From Sphingobium faniae (lineage in GTDB: Bacteria; Pseudomonadota; Alphaproteobacteria; Sphingomonadales; Sphingomonadaceae), in NCBI GenBank assembly GCA_900100475.1, contig FMTU01000001.1, positions 62,001-126,000 of the forward strand: a DNA stretch of 64,000 nucleotides, given 5' to 3'. Position numbers and translations under genes: made by a program. This document shows positions 15,292 to 24,514 of this stretch, piece after piece; position 1 is the first letter of the stretch, and the number at the start of each line of letters is the position of its first letter. The notes below the pieces were generated by a model that was not told where the DNA came from, did not search any database, and saw only the letters and a list, made by a program, of their open reading frames with translations.

Positions 15292-18200
15292 ATGACGGCC
15301 GCGGCTGAGCCAAAGATCAAGCAAGTCGACCTTTCCATTCGTCAGGCGCTGGAGGATGCGCTGGCCCGCGGCGCGCTGCCGGGCGAAAGCGAGGGCTTTG
15401 ATGAAGCCGCCCTGGCCGACGCCGCCGCCTTCCTCGCCGCCACCGCCAGCAGCCGCGCGCCCGGCGCGGCGGCCATTGCCATCGAAACGCTGGGCGAAAG
15501 CGTGTCGGGGCGCTTCATGCGGATCGCCCTTGTCAATGACGACATGCCTTTCCTCGTGGATTCCATCGCCCACACGCTGGCGACAGAGGACATCACCATA
15601 CACCGCCTGCTCCACCCCGTCCTGTCGGTCAGCCGCGAGGCGAAAGGCGCGCTCAAGGCGATCCTCGACGACGAGGCATCGGGCGCCCGCCGGGAATCGA
15701 TGATCTATATCGAGGCCGACCGCGCCGATGCGAAGGTACGCCGCGCGCTGGAAAAGGATCTGCGCGACACGCTGGCCGATGTGCGCGCCGCCGTCGCCGA
15801 CTGGCCGCGCATGCAGGAAGCGATGGCCGCCGACGCCGACGCCATCCCGGACGAGGAAGGCGCGGCACTGCTGCGCTGGTTCCTCTCGCGCCATTTCACC
15901 CAGACCGGCCATGAAATCTGCGGCCGCGACGGCAAGGCGCGGGACGGCATCGGCATCTGCGCCCTGCGCGACAAGCCGATGATCGCGCCCGCCTCCCGCG
16001 AAGCCGCCTTCGCCTGGTTCGAAGAGGGCAAGCGCGTCCCCCTCATCATCAAATCCAACATCGCCTCGCGCGTGCATCGCCATGTGCTGCTCGACCTCGT
16101 CATCGTGCCGGTGCGGCAGGGCAAGGAGGTGGTGGCCCTGTCCATCCACGCGGGCATGTGGACCAGTTCCGCCCTTACCGCGCCGCCGGACAAGGTGCCG
16201 CTGCTGCGGTCCGCCCTGTCGCTGCTGATGGAGAAATTCGGTTTCGATCCGGTCGGCCATGCGGGCAAGACGCTGGTCCATGCGTTGACCGCCCTGCCCC
16301 ATGACATATTGATCGGCTTCGACCGCGAGACGCTGGAGCGGCTGGCGCTCACCTTCATGTCGCTGGCCGATCGGCCCCGCCCGAAACTGGCGCTCGCCAC
16401 CAGCGCGCTCGCCCGCCACCTCTACGCCTTCGTCTGGCTGCCCCGCGACGAGCTTTCGACCGCCCGCCGCGTCTCCATTCAGGACATGCTGTCGCAGGCC
16501 GCCAATGGCGCGGCGGTGCTCAGTTGGTCCATCGCGCTGGAGGAAGGCGGCCTCGCCCTGCTCCGCATCACGCTCGACCTGCGCGATGGCGGCGTGGTGC
16601 CCGACGACCGCGAACTGGACGAGCGCCTGCGCCGGATGGTGCGCGGCTGGCTCCCCGCCGTCGAGGAATCGCTCGCCGAAACCGAAGAGCCGGGCCGCGC
16701 CGCCGCCCTGGCCCAGCGTTTCGCCAACGGCTTCCCCATGGCCTATCGCAACGGCGCGGGCGCGGCGGAGGCGGCGATCGACATCCGCCTGATCCACGGC
16801 CTTTCCGGCCCGGACGACAAGTCGATCCGCGTCTATCGCAACCCACAGGACAATGCCGAACGCCTGCGCCTGAAACTCTACAGCCATGACGCCATCGCCC
16901 TGTCCGAAGTCGTCCCCGCCTTCGAGAATTTCGGTTTCCGCGTGATCGACGAGATGACGACCGCCATCGACGGCGGCGCGCTCGGCCATGTGCAGCGTTT
17001 CGTGCTGGAACTGCCTGCGGGCGGCGATGCCGAAACGGTCATCGCCCGCGCCGATGTCGTCACCGAAGCCATCGCGCAGGTGATCGAGGGCGTGGCGGAA
17101 GATGACAGCCTCAACGAACTGATCGTGACGGCGGGCCTGTCGCCGCGCGCGGTGGTGCTGTTCCGCGCGCTGTTCAGCTATCTGCGGCAGACCGGCATGG
17201 CCTATGGCCGCGCCACCGTCGCCGACACGCTGCGCCGCGAAAAGGACGTGGCGCATCAGCTTGTCGAACTGTTCACCGCATTGCACGATCCCGCCGCGAA
17301 GGATGGCGAAGCCCGCGCCGCCAAAGCGCAGGCCGCCATCGAGCAAGGGCTCGAAAAAGTCACCGCCATCGACGAGGATCGGGTGCTGCGCCTGCTGCGC
17401 GCGGCCATCACCGCAACGCTGCGGACCAATTTCTTCGCCCCCGCCGCTGCCGAGGCGCTGGCCTTCAAGCTCGACAGCGCGCGCGTGCCGGGCCTTCCCG
17501 CCCCGCTCCCCTGGCGCGAAATCTGGGTCTATTCCCCTCGCGTCGAAGGCATCCATCTGCGCGCCGGTCCCGTCGCGCGCGGCGGGCTGCGCTGGTCCGA
17601 CCGGCGCGACGATTTCCGCACCGAAGTGCTCGGCCTGATGAAGGCGCAGCGGGTCAAGAACGCCGTCATCGTGCCGACCGGCGCGAAGGGCGGCTTCTAT
17701 CCCAAGCAACTCCCCAACCCGCAGGTCGACCGTGACGCCTGGGCGGCCGAGGGCAAGGAAAGCTACCGCATCTTCATCCGCGCGCTGCTCTCCGTCACCG
17801 ACAATATCGTCAAGGGCAAGGTGAAGCACCCGCCACAAGTCGTCGTCCATGACGGCGACGATCCCTATTTCGTCGTCGCGGCGGACAAGGGCACGGCGAG
17901 TTTCTCCGACGTCGCCAACGCCATCGCGCTGGAACGCGACTTCTGGCTGGGCGACGCCTTCGCCAGCGGGGGCAGCCATGGCTATGACCACAAGGCGATG
18001 GGCATCACCGCGCGCGGCGCGTGGATCAGCGTGCGCCGTCACTTCGCCGAAATGGGCATCGACGTGCAAAGCGAGCCGGTGAGCGTCGTGGGCTGCGGCG
18101 ACATGTCGGGCGACGTGTTCGGCAACGGCATGTTGCTCAGCCAGGCAATCAGGCTGGTCGCCGCCTTCGACCACCGCCACATCTTCCTCGATCCCGATCC

Positions 18201-19956
18201 CGACCCGGCGAAAAGCTGGGCCGAACGCCAGCGCCTGTTCAACCTCCCCCGTTCAAGCTGGGACGATTATGACAAGGCGCTGATCTCGAAGGGCGGCGGC
18301 GTTTTCCCCCGTTCCCTGAAAAGCATCCCCCTCACCCCCGAAATGCAGGCGATCCTCGGCGTCACCGCCACGGAGATGGAACCCACCGCGCTCATCTCCG
18401 CGATCCTCACAAGCCCCAACGATCTGCTCTGGTTCGGCGGCATCGGCACCTATGTGAAGGCGGCCACGCAAAGCCATGGCGATGTCGGCGACCCTGCCAA
18501 CGACCGGCTGCGCGTCAATGCGGAGGATTTGCGCGTCAGGATCGTGGGCGAAGGCGCAAATCTGGGCGTCACCCAGGCGGCGCGCATCGCCTTTTCCCTG
18601 CGCGGCGGGCGGATCAACACCGACTTCATCGACAATTCGGCGGGCGTCGATTGCTCGGATAATGAGGTCAATATCAAGATCGCGCTGAACAAGGAAATGG
18701 CCGAGGACCGCCTCGCCTTCGACGCGCGCAACGCGCTGCTCGAAAGCATGACGCAGGCGGTCGCCGACCTCGTGCTGGAGGACAACCGGCTTCAGGCGCT
18801 CGGCCTCTCCATCGCCGAAAGCGGCGGCGCGGCCGACCTTGCCAGCTATGTGCGCCTTATCGAAACCTTCGAGGAAGCGGGCAGGCTCGACCGGCAAGTC
18901 GAAGGGCTGGCGGCGAACGACCAGCTTCTGCGCCGGGGACAGGACGGCATGGGCCTCACCCGCCCCGAACTCGCCGTGCTGCTTTCCACCGCGAAACTGG
19001 CCTTGCAGGACGCGATCGAGCAGGGCGACCTCGCCACCGATCCCTCGATGGGCGGCGAACTCATGGCCGCCTTCCCGCCCGCCATGCAAAAGGAGGAAGC
19101 CGACGCCATCGTCGCCCATGCGCTCAGAAAGGAAATCATCGCCACCAAGGTCGCGAACCGCATCGTCAACCGCCTCGGCCTCATCCACCCGTTCGAACTG
19201 GCGGAGGAGGAAGGCTGTTCGATCAGCGACCTTGCCAGCGCCTTCCTGATCGCCGAACGGCTCTACGACATCCACAAGCTGTGGGACGACATCGACGCGG
19301 CCGAAATGTCCGAAGCCGCCCGCCTCGCCTTGTTCGGCCATATCGCCGGCGGGATGCGGGCGCAGATCGCCGACATCCTCCGCTCCGTCCCCACCGGCAC
19401 CTTGCCGGAAGCAGGCCATGCGATGCTCGCCAGGGGCGTCGGCACACTCGCCAGCAAGGTCGACGACCTCCTCACCAGCGAAGCCATCCGCCGCACCGCC
19501 GCCGTCACCGATCACCTCCTTACGCTCGGCGCGCCCGACGACCTGGTCCAGCGCACGGCGGGCCTGTTCAAGCTGGACGGCGCGGTCGGCATCGCCATGC
19601 TGGCGCAAAAGCTGGGCGTGGACGAAGTCGCCCTCACCCGCGCCTTCACCCATCTGGGCGAAGCGGTCGGCATCGACTGGGTCCAGTCCGTCGCCGCCCG
19701 CATGGAGCCGACCGACCCATGGGAACGGCTGCTCATTTCCGGCGTCGCCCGCGACATGCAGCAGGTGCGGCTCGACCTGCTCGCCCATGCGAAGAGCAAG
19801 AACATCAGCGCCCATGTCGACGACTGGCTGAAGGAAAAGGACTCCCGAATCCGCCAGTTCCGCACCCTCGTCCAGCGTGCCCGAACAGCGGCGGTCCCCA
19901 ATGTCGCCATGCTCGCTGAAATCGCCGGGCAAGCGCGCGGATTGCTGGGGCGGTAA
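15292..19956 (+). CDS. gdhZ: NAD-specific glutamate dehydrogenase, large (180-kDa) class
   Basis: This 1554-residue enzyme oxidatively deaminates glutamate to 2-oxoglutarate. Long N-terminal regulatory (ACT-like) regions precede the catalytic core. Core landmarks are GGLRWSDRRDDFRTEVLGL (about residue 763), VPTGAKGGFYPKQ, GGSHGYDHKAMGITARGAW and the nucleotide-binding domain around VVGCGDMSGDVFGNGML, followed by IVGEGANLGVT. The length (about 1550-1620 is usual) and C-terminal helical region are complete. It stands alone, with a GAGG ribosome-binding site before ATG 15292. A very long open frame on the opposite strand is an artefact of its GC-rich codons. Confidence 0.96.
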   Translation: MTAAAEPKIKQVDLSIRQALEDALARGALPGESEGFDEAALADAAAFLAATASSRAPGAAAIAIETLGESVSGRFMRIALVNDDMPFLVDSIAHTLATEDITIHRLLHPVLSVSREAKGALKAILDDEASGARRESMIYIEADRADAKVRRALEKDLRDTLADVRAAVADWPRMQEAMAADADAIPDEEGAALLRWFLSRHFTQTGHEICGRDGKARDGIGICALRDKPMIAPASREAAFAWFEEGKRVPLIIKSNIASRVHRHVLLDLVIVPVRQGKEVVALSIHAGMWTSSALTAPPDKVPLLRSALSLLMEKFGFDPVGHAGKTLVHALTALPHDILIGFDRETLERLALTFMSLADRPRPKLALATSALARHLYAFVWLPRDELSTARRVSIQDMLSQAANGAAVLSWSIALEEGGLALLRITLDLRDGGVVPDDRELDERLRRMVRGWLPAVEESLAETEEPGRAAALAQRFANGFPMAYRNGAGAAEAAIDIRLIHGLSGPDDKSIRVYRNPQDNAERLRLKLYSHDAIALSEVVPAFENFGFRVIDEMTTAIDGGALGHVQRFVLELPAGGDAETVIARADVVTEAIAQVIEGVAEDDSLNELIVTAGLSPRAVVLFRALFSYLRQTGMAYGRATVADTLRREKDVAHQLVELFTALHDPAAKDGEARAAKAQAAIEQGLEKVTAIDEDRVLRLLRAAITATLRTNFFAPAAAEALAFKLDSARVPGLPAPLPWREIWVYSPRVEGIHLRAGPVARGGLRWSDRRDDFRTEVLGLMKAQRVKNAVIVPTGAKGGFYPKQLPNPQVDRDAWAAEGKESYRIFIRALLSVTDNIVKGKVKHPPQVVVHDGDDPYFVVAADKGTASFSDVANAIALERDFWLGDAFASGGSHGYDHKAMGITARGAWISVRRHFAEMGIDVQSEPVSVVGCGDMSGDVFGNGMLLSQAIRLVAAFDHRHIFLDPDPDPAKSWAERQRLFNLPRSSWDDYDKALISKGGGVFPRSLKSIPLTPEMQAILGVTATEMEPTALISAILTSPNDLLWFGGIGTYVKAATQSHGDVGDPANDRLRVNAEDLRVRIVGEGANLGVTQAARIAFSLRGGRINTDFIDNSAGVDCSDNEVNIKIALNKEMAEDRLAFDARNALLESMTQAVADLVLEDNRLQALGLSIAESGGAADLASYVRLIETFEEAGRLDRQVEGLAANDQLLRRGQDGMGLTRPELAVLLSTAKLALQDAIEQGDLATDPSMGGELMAAFPPAMQKEEADAIVAHALRKEIIATKVANRIVNRLGLIHPFELAEEEGCSISDLASAFLIAERLYDIHKLWDDIDAAEMSEAARLALFGHIAGGMRAQIADILRSVPTGTLPEAGHAMLARGVGTLASKVDDLLTSEAIRRTAAVTDHLLTLGAPDDLVQRTAGLFKLDGAVGIAMLAQKLGVDEVALTRAFTHLGEAVGIDWVQSVAARMEPTDPWERLLISGVARDMQQVRLDLLAHAKSKNISAHVDDWLKEKDSRIRQFRTLVQRARTAAVPNVAMLAEIAGQARGLLGR

Positions 19957-20029
19957 AATCCTCCCCCCGCAGGGAAGGACGGGTTCCGCTTACATTTTGA
20001 TACAATTTCCCTTGTGTGCAGGTTTGCAA

Positions 20030-20046
20030 TTGCGAGTCGTTCGCGT
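20030..20046. promoter_or_regulatory. Fur-like box upstream of the PepSY-ApbE operon
   Basis: TTGCGAGTCGTTCGCGT contains the arms GCGA and TCGC separated by 5 bp. This is the same arrangement as the stronger box before the siderophore receptor at 25833. It lies about 45 bp upstream of the PepSY gene start and overlaps a GCAATTGC palindrome. Iron control by Fur is inferred. Confidence 0.5.
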
Positions 20047-20088
20047 TATTCGGTCCGCCGTACACTTCTCAGGATTCGCCGCTTTCCA

Positions 20089-20736
20089 ATGCACGCTCCC
20101 GTCAGCCTTCAACCAAAAAAGAAGAAGAAAAGCCCCAGGGCTTTCTGGCTGAAGCAGCTTCATGCCTGGCACTGGATCAGTTCGGCAGTCAGCCTGATCG
20201 GATTGCTGCTCTTCGCCTTCACCGGCATTACGCTCAACCATGCCGCCGATGTGGAAGGCGCGCCGCAGACGGTGGAAAAAGCCGCGACCCTGCCGCCCGC
20301 CCTGCTCGAACAGATCGCGCCGGACGATCAGCCCGACGGCAAGAAACCGCTTCCCGCCGGCATCGCCCAGTGGGTCCAGAAGGAAATCGGCCAGCGCGGC
20401 ACGGGCGAGGCGGAATGGTCCGCCGATGAAGTCTATCTGGCCCTGCCCCGCCCCGGCGGCGACGGCTGGGTCGCGATCGACCGGCACAGCGGCGCAGTCA
20501 CCAGCGAAGCGACCAGCCGCGGCTGGATCAGCTATTTGAACGACCTGCACAAGGGCCGCAACACCGGCGCGGTATGGAAATGGTTCATCGACATCTTCTC
20601 CGTTGCCTGCTTCCTCTTCGCGCTCACCGGCCTGGTGCTGCTACAACTCCACGCGGCCCGGCGGCCCAGCACATGGCCGCTGGTCGCCATCGGCCTGGCC
20701 CTCCCGGCGGTCCTCGCCATCGTCTTCATCCATTGA
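20089..20736 (+). CDS. PepSY-associated transmembrane protein
   Basis: This 215-residue inner-membrane protein has a Lys-rich cytoplasmic N-terminus (PKKKKKSPR) and a first helix WISSAVSLIGLLLFAFTGI. A periplasmic PepSY-like region follows (YLALPRPGGDGWVAIDRHSG), then WISYLNDLHKGRNTG and a pair of C-terminal helices (IFSVACFLFALTGLVLLQL; PLVAIGLALPAVLAIVFIH). This is the PepSY_TM layout. It is the first gene of a four-gene operon with DUF2271, DUF4198 and ApbE. It likely passes electrons across the membrane in metal (iron) reduction. Confidence 0.85.
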   Translation: MHAPVSLQPKKKKKSPRAFWLKQLHAWHWISSAVSLIGLLLFAFTGITLNHAADVEGAPQTVEKAATLPPALLEQIAPDDQPDGKKPLPAGIAQWVQKEIGQRGTGEAEWSADEVYLALPRPGGDGWVAIDRHSGAVTSEATSRGWISYLNDLHKGRNTGAVWKWFIDIFSVACFLFALTGLVLLQLHAARRPSTWPLVAIGLALPAVLAIVFIH

Positions 20737-20753
20737 CAGGGAAAAGAACAACC

Positions 20754-21290
20754 ATGCAGATCAGCCACAGACTGCTGCTGACCGGCGGAGCCGCGATGGG
20801 CGCGACCGGGGCGCTCGCCGCCATGCCCGCGCAGGCGGAAACGCTGAACCTCAGCGTCAATATCCCGCGCCTGTCGGTGGCCGAATATCACCGCCCCTAT
20901 GTCGCCATCTGGCTGGAAAAGGAAGGCGCGACGCCGCGCACCCTGTCGGTCTGGTATGATTATGACATGAAGAATGGCGAAGGCACCAAATGGCTGCGCG
21001 ACGTGCGGCAATGGTGGCGCGCTTCGGGCCGGACGATGAAGTTCCCGGCCGATGGCGTCACCGGCGCGACCCGCGCGCCGGGCGATCAAAAGATCAGCTT
21101 CGCCACCGGCAAGGGGCCGCTGGGCCAGCTTGCGCCGGGCAGTTACACGCTGATCGTGGAAGCCGCGCGCGAAGTCGGCGGCCGCGAAGTCGTGCGCGTG
21201 CCGTTCACATGGCCGCAAAAACCCGGCGCCGTGCTGCGCGCGAAGGGATCGACGGAATTGGGGGCGGTCAGCCTCAACATCGGAAAGTAA
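20754..21290 (+). CDS. DUF2271 periplasmic protein
   Basis: This 178-residue exported protein has a Tat/Sec-like signal (LLLTGGAAMGATGALAAMPAQA). The mature domain carries RPYVAIWLEKEG ... TLSVWYDYD ... KWLRDVRQWWRASG, the DUF2271 pattern. Published surveys associate this family with ApbE-dependent flavinylated redox proteins, and the mature part contains a DGVTGATRAPG segment reminiscent of ApbE flavinylation sites (D-x-x-x-GAT/S). The start is 17 bp after the PepSY gene. The FMN-bearing role is inferred. Confidence 0.82.
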   Translation: MQISHRLLLTGGAAMGATGALAAMPAQAETLNLSVNIPRLSVAEYHRPYVAIWLEKEGATPRTLSVWYDYDMKNGEGTKWLRDVRQWWRASGRTMKFPADGVTGATRAPGDQKISFATGKGPLGQLAPGSYTLIVEAAREVGGREVVRVPFTWPQKPGAVLRAKGSTELGAVSLNIGK

Positions 21291-21301
21291 GGGGAAGTCC
21301 A

Positions 21302-22120
21302 ATGAAAGCCAGATTTCTGATCGCGGGCGCGCTTGCCGCCCTGTCTCTTTCCGGCGCGGCGCAGGCGCACCGCCAATGGATGATGCCGTCCTCCACCGTC
21401 TTGTCCGGCACGGATAGCTGGGTCACGGTGGACGCCGCCATTTCCAACGACCTTTTCTATTTCGAGCATTTCCCGATGGCGACCGATCATGTCGCCGTGA
21501 CTCAGCCGGATGGTTCGACGGGCAAGATCGAAAACGCCGCCAAGGGGCGCTATCGTTCGACCTTCGACGTGCATCTGACGCAGCCGGGCACCTACCGCAT
21601 CGCCAATGTCATGAACGGCCTGATGGGCAGCTACATGCTGAACGGCAAGCGTGAACGCCTCCCGCGCGGCACGACGAAGGACACGCTGGCCAAGGCGATT
21701 CCCGCCGGGGCGACCGATGTGCAGACCGCCGAATCCATCACCCGCAACGAGGTTTTCGTGACGCTGGGCGGGCCAACCTCCAATCTTTTCAAGCCGACCG
21801 GCGAAGGCATCGAAATGGTGCCCGTCACCCATCCCAACGACCTGGTTTCCGGCGAAAGCGCGGGCTTCCAGTTCCTGCTGGATGGCAAGCCCGCTTCGGG
21901 CCTCAAGGTCACGGTGATCCCCGGCGGCATCCGCTACCGGGATTCGCTCGGCCAGATGGACCTCACCACCGATGCGGACGGCAAGGTGTCGGTCGCCTGG
22001 CCGCAACCGGGCATGTACTGGATGAACGCCAGCCTTGCAGGCGAACGTGAAGACGGCCCCGCCGGTCCCCCGCAGCGCCGCGCGTCCTACATCACCACAC
22101 TGGAAGTGCTGGCCCCCTGA
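21302..22120 (+). CDS. DUF4198 periplasmic protein
   Basis: This 272-residue protein has a signal peptide ending AQAHRQW. The family motif follows: H-R-Q-W-M-M-P-S at the mature N-terminus, then FYFEHFPM and C-terminal Ig-like strands (GLKVTVIPGGIRYRDSLGQ; GMYWMNASL). DUF4198 proteins are periplasmic, His-rich at the N-terminus and often encoded with metal-uptake or PepSY genes. The gene starts 11 bp after DUF2271 with GGGGAAG before ATG, so it is part of the same operon. Confidence 0.85.
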   Translation: MKARFLIAGALAALSLSGAAQAHRQWMMPSSTVLSGTDSWVTVDAAISNDLFYFEHFPMATDHVAVTQPDGSTGKIENAAKGRYRSTFDVHLTQPGTYRIANVMNGLMGSYMLNGKRERLPRGTTKDTLAKAIPAGATDVQTAESITRNEVFVTLGGPTSNLFKPTGEGIEMVPVTHPNDLVSGESAGFQFLLDGKPASGLKVTVIPGGIRYRDSLGQMDLTTDADGKVSVAWPQPGMYWMNASLAGEREDGPAGPPQRRASYITTLEVLAP

Positions 22121-22131
22121 ACCACGCGCCG

Positions 22132-22164
22132 AACCCTTCCCCTTTTTTTGGGAGGGGAAGGGTT
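22132..22164 (+). terminator. 11-bp inverted repeat after the DUF4198 gene
   Basis: AACCCTTCCCC and GGGGAAGGGTT pair perfectly around an 11-nt loop containing seven T residues. There is no T-run after the stem, so it is not a classic rho-independent terminator. It may attenuate transcription or protect the mRNA 3' end before apbE. Confidence 0.35.
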
Positions 22165-22235
22165 TGAAGCGCCGGTCCATCAATGGAAGCTGCGCGGGGC
22201 TATGGAACCGATAGCCTGCGAAGAAACGACCATCC

Positions 22236-23219
22236 ATGCCCCCCGCCCTGCGCATCGCCATCCCGCCCAACCTCTCGCCCGACGCGTTCGAGGGGCGCGA
22301 TCGCACGGGCCGGATCGCGGATTTCGGCGGCCCGACCATGGGCACAAGCTGGTCCGCCCGCATCGTCGATGCTCCTTCCAGCTGCGCGGCGCTGATCGAA
22401 ACCGTCCTTACCCGCATCATTGCGCAGATGAGCAATTGGGAAGCGGATTCCGACATCAGCCGCTTCAACCGCCTGCCCCCCGGCCAATGGATGCCCCTCC
22501 CCGATGAGATGATGACGGTCCTGCGCGCAGGGCTGGACATGGCGCGCCTCTCTGGCGGAGCCTTCGACCCCGCTGTCGGCCATATGGTCGCCCGCTGGGG
22601 CTTTGGCCCCGGCAGCGGGACAGAAGCAGCGCCCACCCCCTTCCCGCCATGGCAGGCGATAGAGGTGGAAGGCTCCCGCGCGCGCCGCCTCGCCGACGTC
22701 GCGCTCGATTTCTCCGGCATCGCCAAGGGCTATGCCGTCGACGCCGTGACGCAGGCCCTGAAAGCCCAATCCCTCCGCCATTTCCTGATCGAGATCGGCG
22801 GCGAACTCCATGGCGAAGGGGCGAAGCCCGATATCCAGCCATGGTGGGTGGATGCCGAAGCCCCGCCCGACCTCGCGGTCCCCACGCTTCGCATCGCGCT
22901 TTGCGGCCTGTCCGTCGCCACCTCCGGCGACTATCGCCGCTTCCGCATGGAGGACGGCCAGCGTCTTTCCCACAGCATCGACCCGGCGACCGGCGCGCCC
23001 ATCGCCCATGAAGTGGCCGCCGTCACCGTGCTGCACGAAAGCGCCATGCTCGCCGACGCATGGGCCACCGCGATCACCGTCCTTGGCCATGATCGCGGCA
23101 TGACGCTCGCCACCCGCCACGGCCTGGCGGCCAGACTCGTCCGGCGCCTCATCCAACGGGAGGGCGAGCGCGCGCAGGAATATATGACCCCCGCCCTTGC
23201 CGCCATGCTGGACGGCTGA
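22236..23219 (+). CDS. apbE: FAD:protein FMN transferase
   Basis: This 327-residue protein has the ApbE motifs GGPTMGTSWSARI (near residue 32), SDISRFNR, DFSGIAKGYAVDAV (the FAD-binding K-G-x-x-x-D) and SVATSGDYRRF, and it keeps the C-terminal IDPATGAP ... A-x-ADAWATA metal-binding region. It covalently attaches FMN to Thr/Ser of exported partner proteins. No signal peptide is obvious at the chosen start. Placement directly after DUF4198 suggests its targets are the DUF2271/PepSY proteins of the operon. Confidence 0.92.
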   Translation: MPPALRIAIPPNLSPDAFEGRDRTGRIADFGGPTMGTSWSARIVDAPSSCAALIETVLTRIIAQMSNWEADSDISRFNRLPPGQWMPLPDEMMTVLRAGLDMARLSGGAFDPAVGHMVARWGFGPGSGTEAAPTPFPPWQAIEVEGSRARRLADVALDFSGIAKGYAVDAVTQALKAQSLRHFLIEIGGELHGEGAKPDIQPWWVDAEAPPDLAVPTLRIALCGLSVATSGDYRRFRMEDGQRLSHSIDPATGAPIAHEVAAVTVLHESAMLADAWATAITVLGHDRGMTLATRHGLAARLVRRLIQREGERAQEYMTPALAAMLDG

Positions 23220-23264
23220 CGGCCGGGATCAACGGCGCATGGCCCGCTTATCGCTGCCCGCCGC

Positions 23265-24107
23265 TCAGGCCCCGCGCAGCCGGTCGCCATGCCAGCGCAA
23301 ATGCTCGTCCATGAAGGTGGAGATGAAATAATAGCTGTGGTCGTATCCGGGCTGCATGCGAATGGTCGCCTTCTGCCCGGCCGCGCGGCAGGCGTCCTCC
23401 AGCAGGGGCGTCCGAAGCTGCTCCTCCAAAAACGGATCGGCATCGCCCTGATCCACCAGCAGGTCGGGCAGCCGCGCCCCATCCTCGATCAGGGCGACCG
23501 CGTCATGCCGGCGCCAGACGCTGCGATCCTCCCCCAGATAGCCCGCCAGCGCCTTTTCCCCCCACGGAACCCGCGCAGGCGCGACAATCGGCGCGAAGGC
23601 TGAAACGGCTCTGAAACGGTCGGGGAAAGTCAGCCCGATCGTCAGCGCGCCATGGCCGCCCATGCTATGCCCCATGATCGACTGGCGGGAAAGATCGGCG
23701 GGAAACCGCGCCGCGACCAAGGCGGGCAATTCCTCCGTGATATAGGACCACATGCGATAATGGGCGGCAAAGGGCGGCTGCGTCGCATCGACATAGAAGC
23801 CCGCGCCCAGTCCGAAATCATAGGACCCTTCGGGATCGTCCGCGACGCCATCGCCCCGCGGGCTGGTGTCGGGCGCGACGAAGATCAGGCCAAGCTCGGC
23901 GCAGGCGCGGCGGAACTCGCCCTTCTCCGTCACATTCGCATGGGTGCAGGTCAAGCCGGACAGATACCAGACGACCGGCAGCCGAGCGCCCTGCGCATGA
24001 GGCGGCACGAAGACGGAAAAAGTCATTTCCGTCCCCGTCGCCGCCGAGGCATGGCGATAGACGCCCTGCACGCCGCCATGGGCCTGATTGGTCGAGAGCG
24101 TTTCCAT
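23265..24107 (-). CDS. fghA: S-formylglutathione hydrolase
   Basis: This 280-residue esterase-D-family protein hydrolyses S-formylglutathione to formate and glutathione. Evidence is WYLSGLTCTHANVTEKGEF, PDTSPRGDGVADDPEGSYDFG, the nucleophile elbow GHSMGGHGAL and the C-terminal acid/His region (DQGDADPFL; YDHSYYFISTF). ATG 24107 (METLSTNQ) fits the family N-terminus. It is third in the adhC-VOC-fghA set and completes glutathione-dependent formaldehyde oxidation. Confidence 0.95.
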   Translation of the reverse strand: METLSTNQAHGGVQGVYRHASAATGTEMTFSVFVPPHAQGARLPVVWYLSGLTCTHANVTEKGEFRRACAELGLIFVAPDTSPRGDGVADDPEGSYDFGLGAGFYVDATQPPFAAHYRMWSYITEELPALVAARFPADLSRQSIMGHSMGGHGALTIGLTFPDRFRAVSAFAPIVAPARVPWGEKALAGYLGEDRSVWRRHDAVALIEDGARLPDLLVDQGDADPFLEEQLRTPLLEDACRAAGQKATIRMQPGYDHSYYFISTFMDEHLRWHGDRLRGA

Positions 24108-24118
24108 GCCTTGCCCGA

Positions 24119-24502
24119 TCAGTCCGCCATCCGATGCGAAACGCACAATTTGTTGCCGCAAGGATCGCGCAAATAGGCGAGATACAGATTGCCAGCCTGC
24201 ATGGACCGCACGCCGGGAGGACTTTCGACGGACGTGCCGCCATTGGCGACGCCCGCCGCGTGCCATGCCTCGACCTTCTCGGAAGAATCGCAGGTAAAGC
24301 CGATGGTGCCGCCATTGGCATGGGTTGCTTTATTGCCGTCGATGGGGCGGGTGATCAGGAAAAGGCCGGTGTCCGAAGGATAGACATAACGATCATCCCC
24401 CACCGCCACGCCGGGGCCATAGCCGAGCGAGCCCATCACCGCATCATAGAATGTCCGGGATTTCTCCAGATCGTCGGCGCCCACCACAATATGACTGAAC
24501 AT
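24119..24502 (-). CDS. VOC/glyoxalase-like protein of the formaldehyde cluster
   Basis: This 127-residue protein has a vicinal-oxygen-chelate fold: FSHIVVGADDLEKSRTFYDAV at the start, GLFLITRPIDG in the middle, and YLAYLRDPCGNKLCVSH at the end. It lies between adhC (12 bp) and fghA (11 bp), so it is almost certainly co-transcribed. In such clusters it is thought to help glutathione-hemithioacetal chemistry, but no function is proven. Confidence 0.85.
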   Translation of the reverse strand: MFSHIVVGADDLEKSRTFYDAVMGSLGYGPGVAVGDDRYVYPSDTGLFLITRPIDGNKATHANGGTIGFTCDSSEKVEAWHAAGVANGGTSVESPPGVRSMQAGNLYLAYLRDPCGNKLCVSHRMAD

Positions 24503-24514
24503 GCTATTCTCTCC

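Noticed and set aside
14803..18180. Very long open frame (1125 codons) on the minus strand
   Set aside because: It is antisense to NAD-glutamate dehydrogenase and the PAS gene; composition is His/Arg/Gly-rich without any domain, as expected from GC-rich third positions.
22132..22164. Stem-loop considered as a strong rho-independent terminator
   Set aside because: The T-run lies in the loop rather than after the stem, so only a weak terminator call was kept.
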